Source: Euphorbia lathyris (lineage: Eukaryota > Streptophyta > Magnoliopsida > Malpighiales > Euphorbiaceae). From it: DNA of 64,000 nt. Both the position numbers and the translations under genes were made by a program. The notes under the pieces were generated by a model that saw only the letters and a list, made by a program, of their open reading frames with translations, was not told the origin of the DNA and ran no database searches. Shown here piece after piece: positions 1 to 11,507 of this stretch (position 1 is its first letter; every line of letters starts with the position of its first letter). Location of the stretch: positions 36,675,501-36,739,500 of the forward strand of contig NC_088918.1 in the NCBI RefSeq assembly GCF_963576675.1, given 5' to 3'.

Positions 1-284
1 TGTATATTTAAAAAAAAATTAAATTTAAAATTAAAACATCCTAAAAAAATAGAGTAGCTTATATCCTAAAACATCGTAAAACATCCTAAAACAGAACATA
101 GTTAAGCAATTAAAACAAATGTTTAGTCTAACAAATGTGCAACGTTTTTTTTTATGGAGGAGGAGATTAGGTTTAGTCTAACAAATATTTATATTTTTAT
201 ATTTTTGTTTTATAAATTATAATTAATATTTATATAACATAATATAATAATAATAATAATATCAGCATATATTGTATCGGGCCG

Positions 285-440
285 GCCCGAGGTAAAATAT
301 GTAAAGCCCAAGCCCGCCCAGTTTTTGACGGGCTTATACGGGCTTGGGCCGGACCGGGCCTGAATGCATTTTTATATGTCCAGGCCCGACTAAATGGGTC
401 TGGGCCTGGGCGGGCTCACCGGCCCATGCCCAGGTCTAGT
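285..440. repeat. GC-rich, internally palindromic interspersed repeat
   Basis: This block rich in GGGCC and CCCGG stands out from AT-rich surroundings. It contains repeated and inverted copies of words such as GGGCCGG, CGGGCTT and GGGCCTG. Blocks of this composition are common in plant genomes as ends of non-autonomous DNA elements. No target duplication was found, so the class is an inference. Confidence 0.4.
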
Positions 441-1375
441 CTTAATACAATAGGAATGATATCCATTTTCTTCATCCTTTTTAGCCTCGTAGTATCATAA
501 GGAGTGAAAGTGGATGAAATTTGTCGGCCTCGTTTCCTAATCCGACCTTATTCTTCTTTAACGGCCTTTTTATTTACACACAAATCGGTGATGGACATGT
601 CAGGGCTAGATGATACGAGGAACGAAGTAGGGGATGCCCCTTTATCTAGTTCTACGCCACCCTCTCTTGTTTTAACCTATCAACAAGGTTACACCATATA
701 TTATTACAATTCAAATGATAAATAGAAACATCAATAAATATAAATGACACTATGTGTACCTCAACATTATCCGCTCCCGAATCCTGTAAGGTGTGCACCT
801 TATTCTCTAATATCTTAACATGAAGCCTTAGGTCGGAATCCTGTAAGGTGCGCATGTCTCTCTCTTTTATGAAAACCTCTGAGCATATAGTTTGAAAAAT
901 CAAGTAGACAAATTCGCATCAATCTCCGCTAATTTCCCTTTCCACCACTCTTGATGCTTGAGTAACAATCTCTTGATCTCAGAAATCCCATCAGGCGATG
1001 CCCGAGGAGAATCATCACGGTCATTGGGGCTATTATCCCCGCCATCTTGCTAATTGGCCTCATCATCCTCTCCATTTCGCTCCTTGGCCTCATCATCCCC
1101 GTCAATAATAAAACCCATAAATAACTTGTCAAAATTAATCGTACGACTCTCGATATGGTTAAGGAGCAATTTGTACCAAGCAATCTTTGTCTCGACATCT
1201 TCCACAACAAGTATAGGTTGTGGAGTAGCAACATCCTATAAAACACTTATAGAGAGATAATTAATATGATTTCAAAATCGATTATGACTCAATTTAAATG
1301 GATATTTGCTCATCTTAATCATATCGTGCACCTGAGAAAGTGATGAGACTTTAGTAGTTTTCCATCTAAGCATGT

Positions 1376-1398
1376 GGGGGGGGGGGGGGGGGGGGGGG
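1376..1398. repeat. Poly-G homopolymer tract (23 nt)
   Basis: An uninterrupted run of 23 G residues. Such a run could form a G-quadruplex. Its exact length may be unreliable because homopolymers are prone to sequencing and assembly error. Confidence 0.9.
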
Positions 1399-1599
1399 CA
1401 CAATTTTGTTTCTTAACGTAGTATGTCTTGGTTGCCTTTCAAAGCTCAAATATCCAAATCTATACAAAAGAGACAAACATGTAAGTAAACTATATTTTTA
1501 CAATTCTTATGTAAACAATATATATACAATTCATACCTCGAATACATGTGTTAACCCTCCTAGTTGATATTTAGAAGGGTCCTTCTTTTCTTTTGACTC

Positions 1600-2212
1600 A
1601 AACGCTTTATCGTCATTTGGAGATATCCCTTGTCATAGTATTGTGCATCTCATCCCAAGCCACCTCTCCCACAGAAACACATCAAATAGAGTTGGATAAT
1701 CAGCGAACACGATCCAATCAGTATTCACCAACCTAGTTTTCTCGGTGGTGATCAAACAACTATGTAAAAAATACAACATTGCAACACTAACGGCAAAAAT
1801 ACAACATTGCAACACTAACAACTTCACTGCCATTCTTCTTGCTCTAATTGGTATATACGAACACATCAAATATGTTATGGTGAATTATGGGCTCTATTCC
1901 TTTGAAGTACTTGCTGGTTACTTCCTTTTTTCTTTAGCTTTTTTTATCCTCTTTCCCATCTCTTCCAAACCACGAATGCAAAATACGTTCCCCAAATCCT
2001 CTCAATAGGGAATGAGGATGTATGTTGCCACCACACTTTTCTGAATGAAGTGATAGGTCATTAAAGTGACTGATGACCAGCCAAGGGAGGGAGGAGCGAT
2101 GTAAGGGTTTAGAGCAACTCTCAATAGGCGGAACGACAACTTCCTTTCGGGTAACCGTAAAAGAATGTGAGATGCCAAGGATAGGCACCTTGGATGGTGA
2201 TTTGGACATCCG
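1600..2212 (-). pseudogene. LINE endonuclease-domain fragment (copy 1)
   Basis: Read on the minus strand from 2212 leftwards, this is part of an L1-type plant LINE apurinic endonuclease. The frame contains SLPWLVISHFNDLSLHSEK, a decayed form of the family motif around GDFN, followed by GG..HPHSLL. A further piece reading LVNTDWIVF lies near 1690-1720. Frameshifts break the domain. The right limit at about 2212 is abrupt and looks like a 5' truncation, which is usual for LINE copies. About 465 bp (1744-2212) match 12829-13290 at high identity. In this copy the sequence runs without interruption through the GGTGG word at which the large gypsy element sits in the other copy. Confidence 0.7.
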
Positions 2213-2219
2213 TAAATAT

Positions 2220-2460
2220 GGCTGTTAATATGGGTCACAACACGATAACACGATTCGCATAACACGAAAATTAAACGAATTAGGGTTGAGATAAATGGAT
2301 TTGGGTCATAAATGGGTCGACACGCCTAACCCGTAAAATAAACGGGTTGGGTCGCGGGTTGACTCGCGAATTCGTTGTAACCCGTATAATTTAGACTAGT
2401 CTATGGATCGTGTCAACCCAACCCGTGAACCCATATAACCCATATATCATGTAAATATAA
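2220..2460. repeat. Interspersed repeat with GGGTCG/ACCCG words
   Basis: This block has alternating inverted words (GGGTTG, CAACCC, CACGATAACACG, ACCCGT), much like short non-autonomous repeats scattered through plant genomes. It lies directly against the truncated end of the LINE fragment. No target duplication was identified. Confidence 0.4.
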
Positions 2461-2500
2461 AAAAGTTTTATGGATATTAAAGTAATTTTAATTTTTAACC

Positions 2501-2513
<13 letters not shown>

Positions 2514-2546
<33 letters not shown>
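2514..2546. repeat. (AT)n microsatellite
   Basis: A simple dinucleotide run of about 33 bp of alternating T and A. Confidence 0.9.
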
Positions 2547-2548
<2 letters not shown>

Positions 2549-2559
2549 TTAGTACTCAA

Positions 2560-3363
2560 TTGTTGGAAGCTAAACAAAATAAACTCTCTTATCAATAAAC
2601 AACTATAATTACAAAATTAATACTCAATTGTTTTGTTTATAGGAATAAGGAATAGCAAATTACAAAATTATCAAAGTCCCTACAATTATTCAAGTCTTCA
2701 AAAATGCAAATTCGTCAAGTTGACATCTAATTGACATCTTGACTAGAAATTGCAAATACAATTAAAAGAGATGGTTGGATGTTCTTTCAAGAGAGACAAG
2801 GCATGGGGAGAAAGAGGCTACATTTGACAAAATGAGCCTCAAAACCTGCAATTCATCTACATCCATGAAAATTAGAGATATGATTGTATTATTTTGAGAG
2901 GAAAAACTCTGTATTCTAAATCCAAAAATCTGTGTTTGGAGAGGAATCAGAAATTGAGAGAGCATATACTTCATATTCTTGTGATTAAAGAGCAGAATCT
3001 GGAATCTAAACATCTGAAACTTGAGGTTGGCAATAAAGTACACTTCCTTTCTCTATCTAATCTGTTTGAAGGTATTCATATAATATGTTTATTATGTTCT
3101 AATTTTTGCTCTAAACACATTTAATCTTCACTTTAAACATGTTTAGCCATTTGTATATTAACTAGCCATGAATATATTAATTACTAGTTCCTTCATATAT
3201 AACTTTTCTTTAGATCTAACTAAAATACTAACCAGATATGAATTCATATTTTATTGTGTTGCAGTCGACGGGCAGATGTGAGTGCTTACATCATATTATA
3301 TATAAATAAATATTGGTCTAATGTGCGGAATTTTAGACCATTATATGTTCTCTGCACATTAAC
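2560..3363. other. AT-rich intergenic sequence, nothing recognised
   Basis: I found no domain, RNA gene or clear repeat structure in this stretch. The short open frames here (for example 2762-3043 minus and 2894-3124 plus) show no recognisable protein similarity. It ends at the left GGTGG target duplication of the gypsy element. Confidence 0.5.
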
Positions 3364-3368
3364 GGTGG
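3364..3368. repeat. Left target-site duplication GGTGG of the compound gypsy element
   Basis: Five bases GGTGG lie directly before an LTR start (TGTCACGTCC). The same five bases follow the final LTR base at 12829-12833. Five-bp duplications are normal for Ty3/gypsy integration. Confidence 0.85.
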
Positions 3369-3420
3369 TGTCACGTCCGTGTCCAAATTTCTAGAATTTA
3401 GATGGGGTATGTGATTTTCT
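3369..3420 (+). repeat. Remnant of the first (outer 5') LTR
   Basis: About the first 48 bases match the start of the full LTR at 3900, with a small internal gap of roughly 30 bp. The LTR then stops and pol-tail sequence follows. At the junction (about 3416-3430) a word TTCTGAAAGTA repeats sequence found slightly downstream (about 3447). This looks like filler or microhomology from a large deletion. Confidence 0.8.
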
Positions 3421-3429
3421 GAAAGTATG

Positions 3430-3851
3430 ATGTGGGAGATAGAGTATTTCTGAAAGTATCACCGTGGACGGGTTTACTTCGGTTTGGCAAGAAAGGGAAG
3501 TTGAGTCCTAGATTCATTGGTCCATATGAAGTTGTGGAACGAGTTGGGCCAGTTGCATATCGATTACAATTGCCTCAGAATCTCTCTAATATACACGATG
3601 TATTCCATGTTTCAATGCTACGGAGGTATAGGAGTGATCCGAATCACATTATTCAAGAGCAGCCAATTGAATTGTCTGAAGACTTGTCCTATAAAGAAGA
3701 ACCAGTAGCTATCCTAGCTAGAGAACAGAAAGTCCTCAGGAACAAAACCATACCACTTGTTAAAGTTATGTGGCACAGACACTCTCGTGAGGAAGCAACC
3801 TGGGAAAGAGAGGAGGATATGAGACAACAATATCCCCATTTATTCACCTAG
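3430..3851 (+). pseudogene. Isolated gypsy pol C-terminus (integrase end plus chromodomain-like tail)
   Basis: The open frame of about 139 residues matches the last part of the complete pol at 10475-10894 almost base for base. It begins at [12 protein letters not shown] and ends [18 protein letters not shown], a tail typical of Tekay/Del elements. It has no start of its own and no gag, RT or integrase core. It is the surviving 3' end of the deleted first internal region, and is followed by a polypurine tract (3886-3898) and the next LTR. Confidence 0.9.
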
Positions 3852-3899
3852 ACGGGTAAGTACAATTTCGTGGACGAAATTTCTTAAGGTGGGGAGGAT

Positions 3900-5904
3900 T
3901 GTCACGTCCGTGTCCAAATTTCTAGAATTTATACCTAGATATTAATATATATTATTATTATGGGGTATGTGATTTTTATTTGGTGTTATAGGCAAAATTT
4001 GGAGTTAATTCGATGGGTTTAGGTGTAAATTAAAAGTTTAGGGTAATTATTAAAAGATTATATAAAGATGGAGGACCAAAAGGGATATTTGACAATTTTG
4101 GGATTATTTGGTGTTATAGGCAAAATTTGGAGTTAATTCGATGGGTTTATGTGTAAATTAAAAGTTTAGGGTAATTATTAAAAGATTATATAAAGATGGA
4201 GGACCAAAAGAGATATTTGATAAATTTGGGATATAAATCCCAAATTGTTCCAGACTCTCGACATCATCTCCTTTCCTTCCTTTTCTTCTCTGTTTCTTTT
4301 TCTTTTTCTCAAACCGTTCTTCGACCGTTTCTCCACCGTTTCTTTGATTTGCGGAGATTCGACCGTCCAAATCACTTGAAACTTAAACTATAGCATCCTT
4401 AGGCATAGATCTAAATCCTAATCGAAGAGTTTCTGAATTTCGGAAGTGTTTGGAGGGGAAACGTCTTAGACTGATTTAGCGGAGAATTGAACGGGTGTAT
4501 TTTCTTCAATTCATAGCTCAGGTAAGTCACTATCAACTATATTTTGAGTTTTATGTATATAGATATATATATATATATATAATCAAAGAATTTCTAGAAC
4601 TTGATATTTTAGGGTTATGCTGGAATTTTGTAAAATTGAGGTTTTTCACAATCTTGCGAAATTATAGTTCAAATGAACTATTGACTATGTTTAAATATGA
4701 ATTACAGCTTTTACTAGGTTATATTGATTTGAGGTTTCGTTGGTTGATTAATTTTGGAATTTTATTTGATTAACGATTGATATTTTGGAGACTTGCACAC
4801 TTGTGAACTTGATTATGATCAAGTGAAGTATATACATATATACATATATGTTTTTGGTTTCAATCTATATATATATGGAATTAAATGTTTGGTATCCATT
4901 GAGAGTAGTCCGGTATGGTGGATTTAATTTTAAAGACCATATTTAGTGAGAAATATGGCATGTGTACACAGTCTGAAGACCTATTGGGTATGGCAATGAA
5001 GTGTTGGGTAAGACCATATGGGATAGGCAATGTTAAGAGACGTCTCGTATATATTGTGAATTGTGATTTGAATTATAAGGGGATGAACTCAAGAATGGAT
5101 ACAAGATTATATATTTTTGGTTTTTGGTTTCATACCTTGATCCTATTATGAACTTTAGTTTGGAGTATATTTTACAAGGTGTTGATTAAATCCTTTATAA
5201 ACGGATATATATGTAGTTATATTAAGTAAAGTTGATTTTTATAGCTGATAGTTTCTTATTGAGATTTTTGTCTCATGTTTTCCAAATGTTTTTAATGTTT
5301 TGTTTTAGGCGAAGAAGTGCAAGGTACCGAGAGGGGTACTCGATCCTAGGGCGAGGTTCGGTTACAGCTACGAGGTGCAAGTCGTCTCTAGGGTATTGCA
5401 TCCATTTTGTTCATGTACATATATGTGGATAGTATACGGACACTTGAAGAACTTGTTTTTGGCAGTGTCCTTTTGTTTGGTTTGTACTGTCTACATGTAG
5501 ATATATATATAATTAGCTGAAGTTGAGAATTTGTGGAATACTGTGATATGGGTTATGAGTAAGTCATAACTTGTCTATATAGGTGATGCTGGAAAATCAG
5601 ATTCGTACTTGAATCTTGTGATGCATTTTTCGACCAGATATAGGCCGAGTCTGTCATGGAGTCCTAAATGAAAGTTCTTTATTATTATCTTACGTTTCCA
5701 GGGGTTTTTGAATCGTCTTAATCGGACTCCGTATGAAAAAGTTATGCTGGAAATGACATATGTTGGTCATTTGAGCTTAACATTAGAATTTGGTTTTTGC
5801 CTGATGTTTCTCCTTATTTGAGAGATACTGCTACTGGTTTATATAATAAGTCAGTGGTAATGTCTCACCGTCTTATCTGATCTTATTTTAGGTCGGGTTT
5901 GATA
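3900..5904 (+). repeat. Full LTR of the gypsy element (5' LTR of the intact unit)
   Basis: It begins TGTCACGTCC just after the purine tract AAGGTGGGGAGGA and ends at TTGATA, directly before the primer-binding site. The matching LTR ends TTGACA, so the last dinucleotide seems to have mutated from CA to TA here. It is about 2005 bp against 1886 bp for the 3' copy. The extra length comes mainly from a tandem duplication of about 120 bp (units near 3980-4105 and 4106-4226), partly offset by a shorter TA run near 4564. Confidence 0.92.
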
Positions 5905-5907
5905 TTT

Positions 5908-5919
5908 TGGTATCAGAGC
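5908..5919 (+). promoter_or_regulatory. Primer-binding site for initiator tRNA-Met
   Basis: TGGTATCAGAGC lies three bases after the LTR end. This word is complementary to the 3' end of plant initiator methionine tRNA and is the usual primer site of plant LTR retrotransposons. Confidence 0.92.
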
Positions 5920-6053
5920 ATAGGTTTAATCCATATCCATAAGTGGATATATAGGTAATATAATGTGATTCTTTGTATTTCTTGTGTTGCACACATGACA
6001 TTCATGCATAGCATATATCTACATATAATTATAATTGTGTCTTTATCATATAG

Positions 6054-9000
6054 ATGCATCCGAGACGACCGCGTGGCCGACCGCCTCTAAATAGAGGTAG
6101 AGGTAGAGGTAGAGATGAGGAAAGAAGAGAGTTAGGATGGGATCTTGAGGGCATAGGGGATAGTGAAGCCTCTGATGCAAGAGTTCTACCCATTAACCAA
6201 CCTCAAAGACAACAACAACCATTGCCTCCACGTCGACCTGTTAATCTTCAAGCTGAACAACCTGCACCATATGTGGCTCCACAAGCTGCAATGCCACAAG
6301 TAGTACAACTTGAACCCCGAGCTTTAGTTGAAGCTTTTGTTACCATGATGGAAACACGGGAAGCACATAGAAGGCCCAGTGAACTGATTGAGGATGCCAA
6401 AAATTGTGGGGCATTTGATTTCAAAGGTACCATTGACTCTGAGGAAGCTGATAATTGGTTAAAGGCTACAGAAAAAGCCTTTAGTACTATGCAGTTACGT
6501 GATGAGGATAAAGTCAGGGTTGTGTTTGGTTTATTACATGGACCAGCAGATGCATGGTTAACTCGAGTCAGGGGTTTGTATCCTGAAGGTTTGAATTGGG
6601 GAGTTTTCAAACGTGAATTCATGAGAGAATATCTGACTGAAACATTCCAGAAAGCGAAGAGAAATGAGTTCTTTAATTTGAAATAGGGGACTTTGGCTGT
6701 GAAAGAGTATGTGGACAAGTTTGATGATTTATATCGTTATGCTAGTCAGTGGTTTCCTACTGAGGAAGTGAAATGTGAGAGATTTAAGGATGGATTGAGT
6801 GCATTTTATCAGAATGCGCTGAGTTTATATGAGGGTGTACATTATCGTGGCTGGGTAGAGAAAGCATTACAGAAAGAAAAGTTAAAGGGGAAGTTAGAAT
6901 CTGAGACCAGTCAGAAGCAGTCAGAGGAGTTTGGGAGATCAAAGTTTGTTAGAGGAGGACCATCTCAGTTTCGGGGTAGTCAGATACAAAGTCAGGCTTC
7001 AAGAGGAGCATTTGTGAATCGTAGTACTTTTCGAGCACCTGATACTTTTAGCCAAGCTTCACACAGTCCTTCAATTGCTAGTAGTGGTAATGTTTTAAAG
7101 TGTAGTCAGTGTGGGCAATTTCATTCAGGTGAATGCAGAAAGAGAACATTACAGTGTTTTCAGTGTGGCGGAAGTGGTCACATAAGGAGGGATTGTCCTT
7201 CAGGGAGGACAACTGAACCACGGAGACGAATTGTTTGTTATGAGTGTGGTGAGGAAGGACATATACGTACTCGTTGTCCTAAACGGAACAGAGCTGGAAG
7301 GGGTAGAGGATTACAGACTGACAGAGGAAGTAGAGGTAATTTGTTTGGGAGAGGAAATAATCAGGGTAATGGTAGAGGTAATAACATGGGAAGAGGAGCT
7401 GGTAATACTTCTCAAGGAGCTAGGAATCAGGGTAATCAGTCAGATAGAGTTGCAACTCAACCTCGAGCTTTTGCTATGACTCCACAAGAAGCTGTTGCAT
7501 CTGCAGAAGTTATCACTGGTACGATTTCTTTATTTGGAAAAGATGCTTATCTGCTTATTGATCCTGGTGCTACACATTCTTTTGTGTCTCCATTATTTAT
7601 GTCTGATATAATTTGGGAGTCAAAACTTATGCCAGAACGTTTAACTGTTAGCATGCCTATGGGAGAATCTTTAGTATGTACACATGTGTATCCTAATTGT
7701 GAAGTGAAGTTAGGAGAGTCTTTTATAGATGTGAATTTGATACCTTTGCTGGTGCAAACATTTGATGTCATCTTAGGCATGGATTCATTATCTAAGTATC
7801 AAGCAATGGTAGATTGTTCTAAAAAGAAAGTTAATCTAGTATTAGCTAGTGGAGAGGGATATGTGTTTCATGGTGAGAGAGGTGTACGTAGAAGTATAGT
7901 CACAGTTATGACAGCTATGAAAATGCTAAGGAAGGGATGTGATGCTTTCTTGGCATATGTGGTAGATAGTAATAAAGAATCTCCCAAATTGGAAGATGTG
8001 CCAATTGTGAATGAGTATCCAGATGTCTTTCCGGATGAAATACCAGGGTTACCACCAGTAAGAGAAGTAGAGTTTGCAATTGATTTGCAGCCTGGTACCG
8101 CTCCTATATCACTTGCACCGTATAGAATGGCACCAGCAGAAATGAAAGAATTGAAAGTGCAGTTGCAGGAGTTATTAGATAAGGGGTATATTCGACCTAG
8201 TGTATCACCATGGGGAGCTCCAATTTTGTTTGTAAAAAAGAAGGATGGTACAATGCGGTTATGCATTGATTATCGTCAACTGAACAAGGTTACTATTCGT
8301 AACAAGTATCCATTACCTAGAATTGACGATTTGTTTGATCAATTGCAAGGAGCAACCATATTTTCGAAAATTGACTTGAGAACTGGGTATCATCAATTGA
8401 AGGTCAGGGAAGAGGATGTTCAGAAAACAGCTTTTAGAACTCGATACGGGCATTATGAATTTTTGGTTATGCCATTTGGATTAACTAATGCACCTGCTGC
8501 TTTTATGGACCTTATGAATAGGATTTTTAAACGTTACTTAGATACATTTGTGATTGTGTTTATCGACGATATCCTTGTGTATTCTAAGGATAAGGAAAAT
8601 CACAGTAAGCATTTGAGAACAGTTTTGCAGATTCTAAGGGAGAAACAATTGTATGCAAAATTTAGCAAATGTGAGTTTTGGCTTGATGAAATGATGTTTT
8701 TAGGTCATGTGGTATCAGCTAGGGGAATTTTAGTTGATCCTAAGAAAGTTGAAGCTGTAGTTAATTGGGAAGCACCGTCGAATGTACATGAAGTACGTAG
8801 TTTCCTAGGATTAGCGGGTTATTACAGAAGATTTGCGAAAGGATTCTCACTTATAGCTTGTCCGATGACACGATTACTGCGGAAGGGTGTTAAATTTGAA
8901 TGGACACTTGAATGTCAAGAAAGTTTTGATATACTAAAGTCCAGACTTATCAGTGCTCCTGTGTTAACACTACCTATAGTGGGTGAAGGTTATACAGTGT

Positions 9001-9212
9001 ACAGTGATGCATCAGGGCAAGGTCTTGGAATTGTATTGATGCAGAATGATAACGTTATTGCTTATGCGTCACGACAATTAAGGCCACACGAATTGAATTA
9101 CCCGACACATGATCTTGAATTAGCTGCCGTGGTGTTTGCTTTAAAGATTTGGAGACATTATCTTTATGGTGAAAAGTGTCTAATTTTCACTGATCATAAA
9201 AGTCTGAAATAA
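6054..9212 (+). pseudogene. Gypsy gag-PR-RT-RNaseH coding region with one in-frame stop
   Basis: The frame starts at ATG 6054 with an RG-rich N-terminus. It continues as gag to a TAG at 6684-6686, in the context LK-stop-GTLAV where relatives have a glutamine, and then resumes in the same frame. Three CCHC-like segments follow ([40 protein letters not shown]). Next come an aspartic protease segment ([10 protein letters not shown]), reverse transcriptase with [10 protein letters not shown] at about 8555-8585, and RNase H with [10 protein letters not shown] and a closing TDHKSLK. It then hits TAA codons at 9210. The products would act in reverse transcription of the element's own RNA in virus-like particles. 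Without stop readthrough, gag and pol are separated, so the copy is probably defective. Confidence 0.92.
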
Positions 9213-9214
9213 TA

Positions 9215-10894
9215 ATGACACAGAAGGAATTGAATTTGAGGCAAAGGAGATGGATTGAGTTATTGAAAGACTATGACCTGACTATTGAATATCATCCTGG
9301 TAAAGCTAATGTTGTAGCTGATGCTTTGAGTCGCAAGAACGTTGGAAGTTTGAGTTATACACAATCAGTGAGAATGTCTTTATTGCTTGATATGAGAGCT
9401 TTGAATGTTGAACTGGTTTGTGGAGATGAGGCAGTATTATGTGCAATGCTGAAGGTGAGACCGATTCTTCGAGACAGAATTAAAGAAGCTCAAAATCAAG
9501 ATGAATTTTTAGAACAAATCAGAAAAGACATTAGCGAGGGGAAGAAGATTGAATATAAAGTAACAGAAGATGGCATGTTAATGTTTGGAGACAGAATGTG
9601 TGTTCCGAATGTTCACGATATCAAGAAGGAGATATTAGAAGAAGCTCATGATTCGTCATATGCAATGCACCCTGGGAGTACTAAAATGTACAGAAATCTT
9701 CGAGAGCATTTCTGGTGGAAAGGAATGAAAAGGGAAATAGCTGAGTATGTGGGTAGATGTTTAAGTTGCCAACAAGTCAAAGCAGAACATCAACGACCTG
9801 CTGGTACTTTACAACCACTTCCTATTCCTGAATGGAAGTGGGAACATATTACAATGGATTTTGTCAGTGGATTACCTCGTACACAACATGGTAATGATTC
9901 TATATGGGTAATTGTGGATAGATTAACAAAATCATCCCACTTTCTTCCGATGAAAGTGACTTTTTCTTTAGAGAAGCTGGCACAGTTGTATATCAAGGAG
10001 ATTGTTAGACTTCATGGTGTACCAGTTTCTATTGTTTCTGACAGGGATCCTCGCTTTACATCAAGGTTTTGGCCTAGTTTTCAGGATGCATTAGGCACAA
10101 GATTGAATTTCAGTACAGCTTTCCATCCACAGACTGACGGTCAGAGTGAGCGTACCATTCAAACTTTGGAAGATATGCTGAGAGCTAGCATTTTGAATTT
10201 TCAAAGTAGTTGGGATGTACATTTGCCTTTAATGGAATTTGCATATAATAACAGTTATCAATCTAGTATTGATATGGCACCTTATGAAGCCTTATATGGA
10301 AGAAGATGTAGAACTCCATTATGTTGGTCTAAAGTAGGCGAGAGACAGTTATTAGGGCCTGAGATAGTGCAGTTGACAACAGAAAATGTGCAAATCATAC
10401 AACAAAAGTTAAAAGAAGCACAAGATAGACAAAAGAGTTATGCAGATTTGAAACGGAGACCAATTGAATATGATGTGGGAGATAGAGTATTTCTGAAAGT
10501 ATCACCGTGGAAGGGTTTACTTCGGTTTGGCAAGAAAGGGAAGTTGAGTCCTAGATTCATTGGTCCATATGAAGTTGTGGAACGAGTTGGGCCAGTTGCA
10601 TATCGATTACAATTGCCTCAGAATCTCTCTAATATACATGATGTATTCCATGTTTCAATGCTACGGAGGTATAGGAGTGATCCGAATCACATTATTCAAG
10701 AGCAGCCAATTGAATTGTCTGAAGACTTGTCCTATAAAGAAGAACCAGTAGCTATCCTAGCTAGAGAACAGAAAGTCCTCAGGAACAAAACCATACCACT
10801 TGTTAAAGTTATGTGGCACAGACACTCTCGTGAGGAAGCAACCTGGGAAAGAGAGGAGGATATGAGACAACAATATCCCCATTTATTCACCTAG
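9215..10894 (+). pseudogene. Gypsy integrase and chromodomain-like C-terminus (frameshifted part of pol)
   Basis: This frame continues pol after a short disrupted stretch (about 9207-9215), where three stop triplets and a one-base frame change replace a few residues of RNase H. It starts with the end of RNase H ([12 protein letters not shown]). The integrase zinc-binding region follows, with histidines in the AMHPGST segment and the pair CLSCQQVK. The catalytic core shows acidic residues in [19 protein letters not shown] and [10 protein letters not shown]. The tail ends [18 protein letters not shown], resembling the chromodomain end of Tekay/Del elements that directs integration. The ATG at 9215 is an internal methionine, not a real start. 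Confidence 0.9.
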
Positions 10895-10928
10895 ACGGGT
10901 AAGTACAATTTCGTGGACGAAATTTCTT

Positions 10929-10941
10929 AAGGTGGGGAGGA
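10929..10941 (+). promoter_or_regulatory. Polypurine tract of the gypsy element
   Basis: AAGGTGGGGAGGA lies two bases before the 3' LTR and primes plus-strand synthesis in LTR retrotransposons. An identical tract at 3886-3898 precedes the middle LTR, which shows that the middle LTR was also a 3' LTR of a preceding unit. Confidence 0.85.
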
Positions 10942-10942
10942 T

Positions 10943-11474
10943 TGTCACGTCCGTGTCCAAATTTCTAGAATTTATACCTAGATATTAATATATATTATTA
11001 TTATGGGGTATGTGATTTTTATTTGGTGTTATAGGCAAAATTTGGAGTTAATTCGATGGGTTTAGGTGTAAATTAAAAGTTTAGGGTAATTATTAAAAGA
11101 TTATATAAAGATGGAGGACCAAAAGGGATATTTGACAAATTTGGGATATAAATCCCAAATTGTTCCAGACTCTCGACATCATCTCCTTTCCTTCCTTTTC
11201 TTCTCTGTTTCTTTTTCTTTTTCTCAACCGTTCTTCGACCGTTTCTCCACCGTTTCTTTGATTTGCGGAGATTCGACCGTCCAAATCACTTGAAACTTAA
11301 ACTATAGCATCCTTAGGCATAGATCTAAATCCTAATCGAAGAGTTTCTGAATTTCGGAAGTGTTTGGAGGGGAAACGTCTTAGACTGATTTAGCGGAGAA
11401 TTAAACGGGTGTATTTTCTTCAATTCATAGCTCAGGTAAGTCACTATCAACTATATTTTGAGTTTTATGTATAT

Positions 11475-11507
<33 letters not shown>

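Larger units (their letters stand above)
1..1600. other. Repeat-rich intergenic DNA, no intact gene
   Basis: I see no gene with a complete reading frame here. The stretch is AT-rich. It carries a GC-rich palindromic repeat (285-440), a 23-base run of G (1376-1398) and short open frames without recognisable domains. On the minus strand around 900-1060 a frame with an acidic, coiled-coil-like composition can be read, but I cannot assign it to a family. Confidence 0.5.

Noticed and set aside
1600..1870. Possible DUF1985/Ulp1-type Mutator protein on the minus strand
   Set aside because: A fragment could be read as YPTLFDVFLWERLAW, loosely like that family. The neighbouring endonuclease motifs and the LVNTDWIVF segment fit a LINE better.
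4495..5432. Several open frames in the middle gypsy LTR, repeated at 11458-12356
   Set aside because: They lie inside an LTR, are duplicated only because the LTR is duplicated, and show no protein features.
6248..6718. 156-codon minus-strand frame
   Set aside because: It is antisense to gypsy gag; the plus frame has clear gag and pol similarity.
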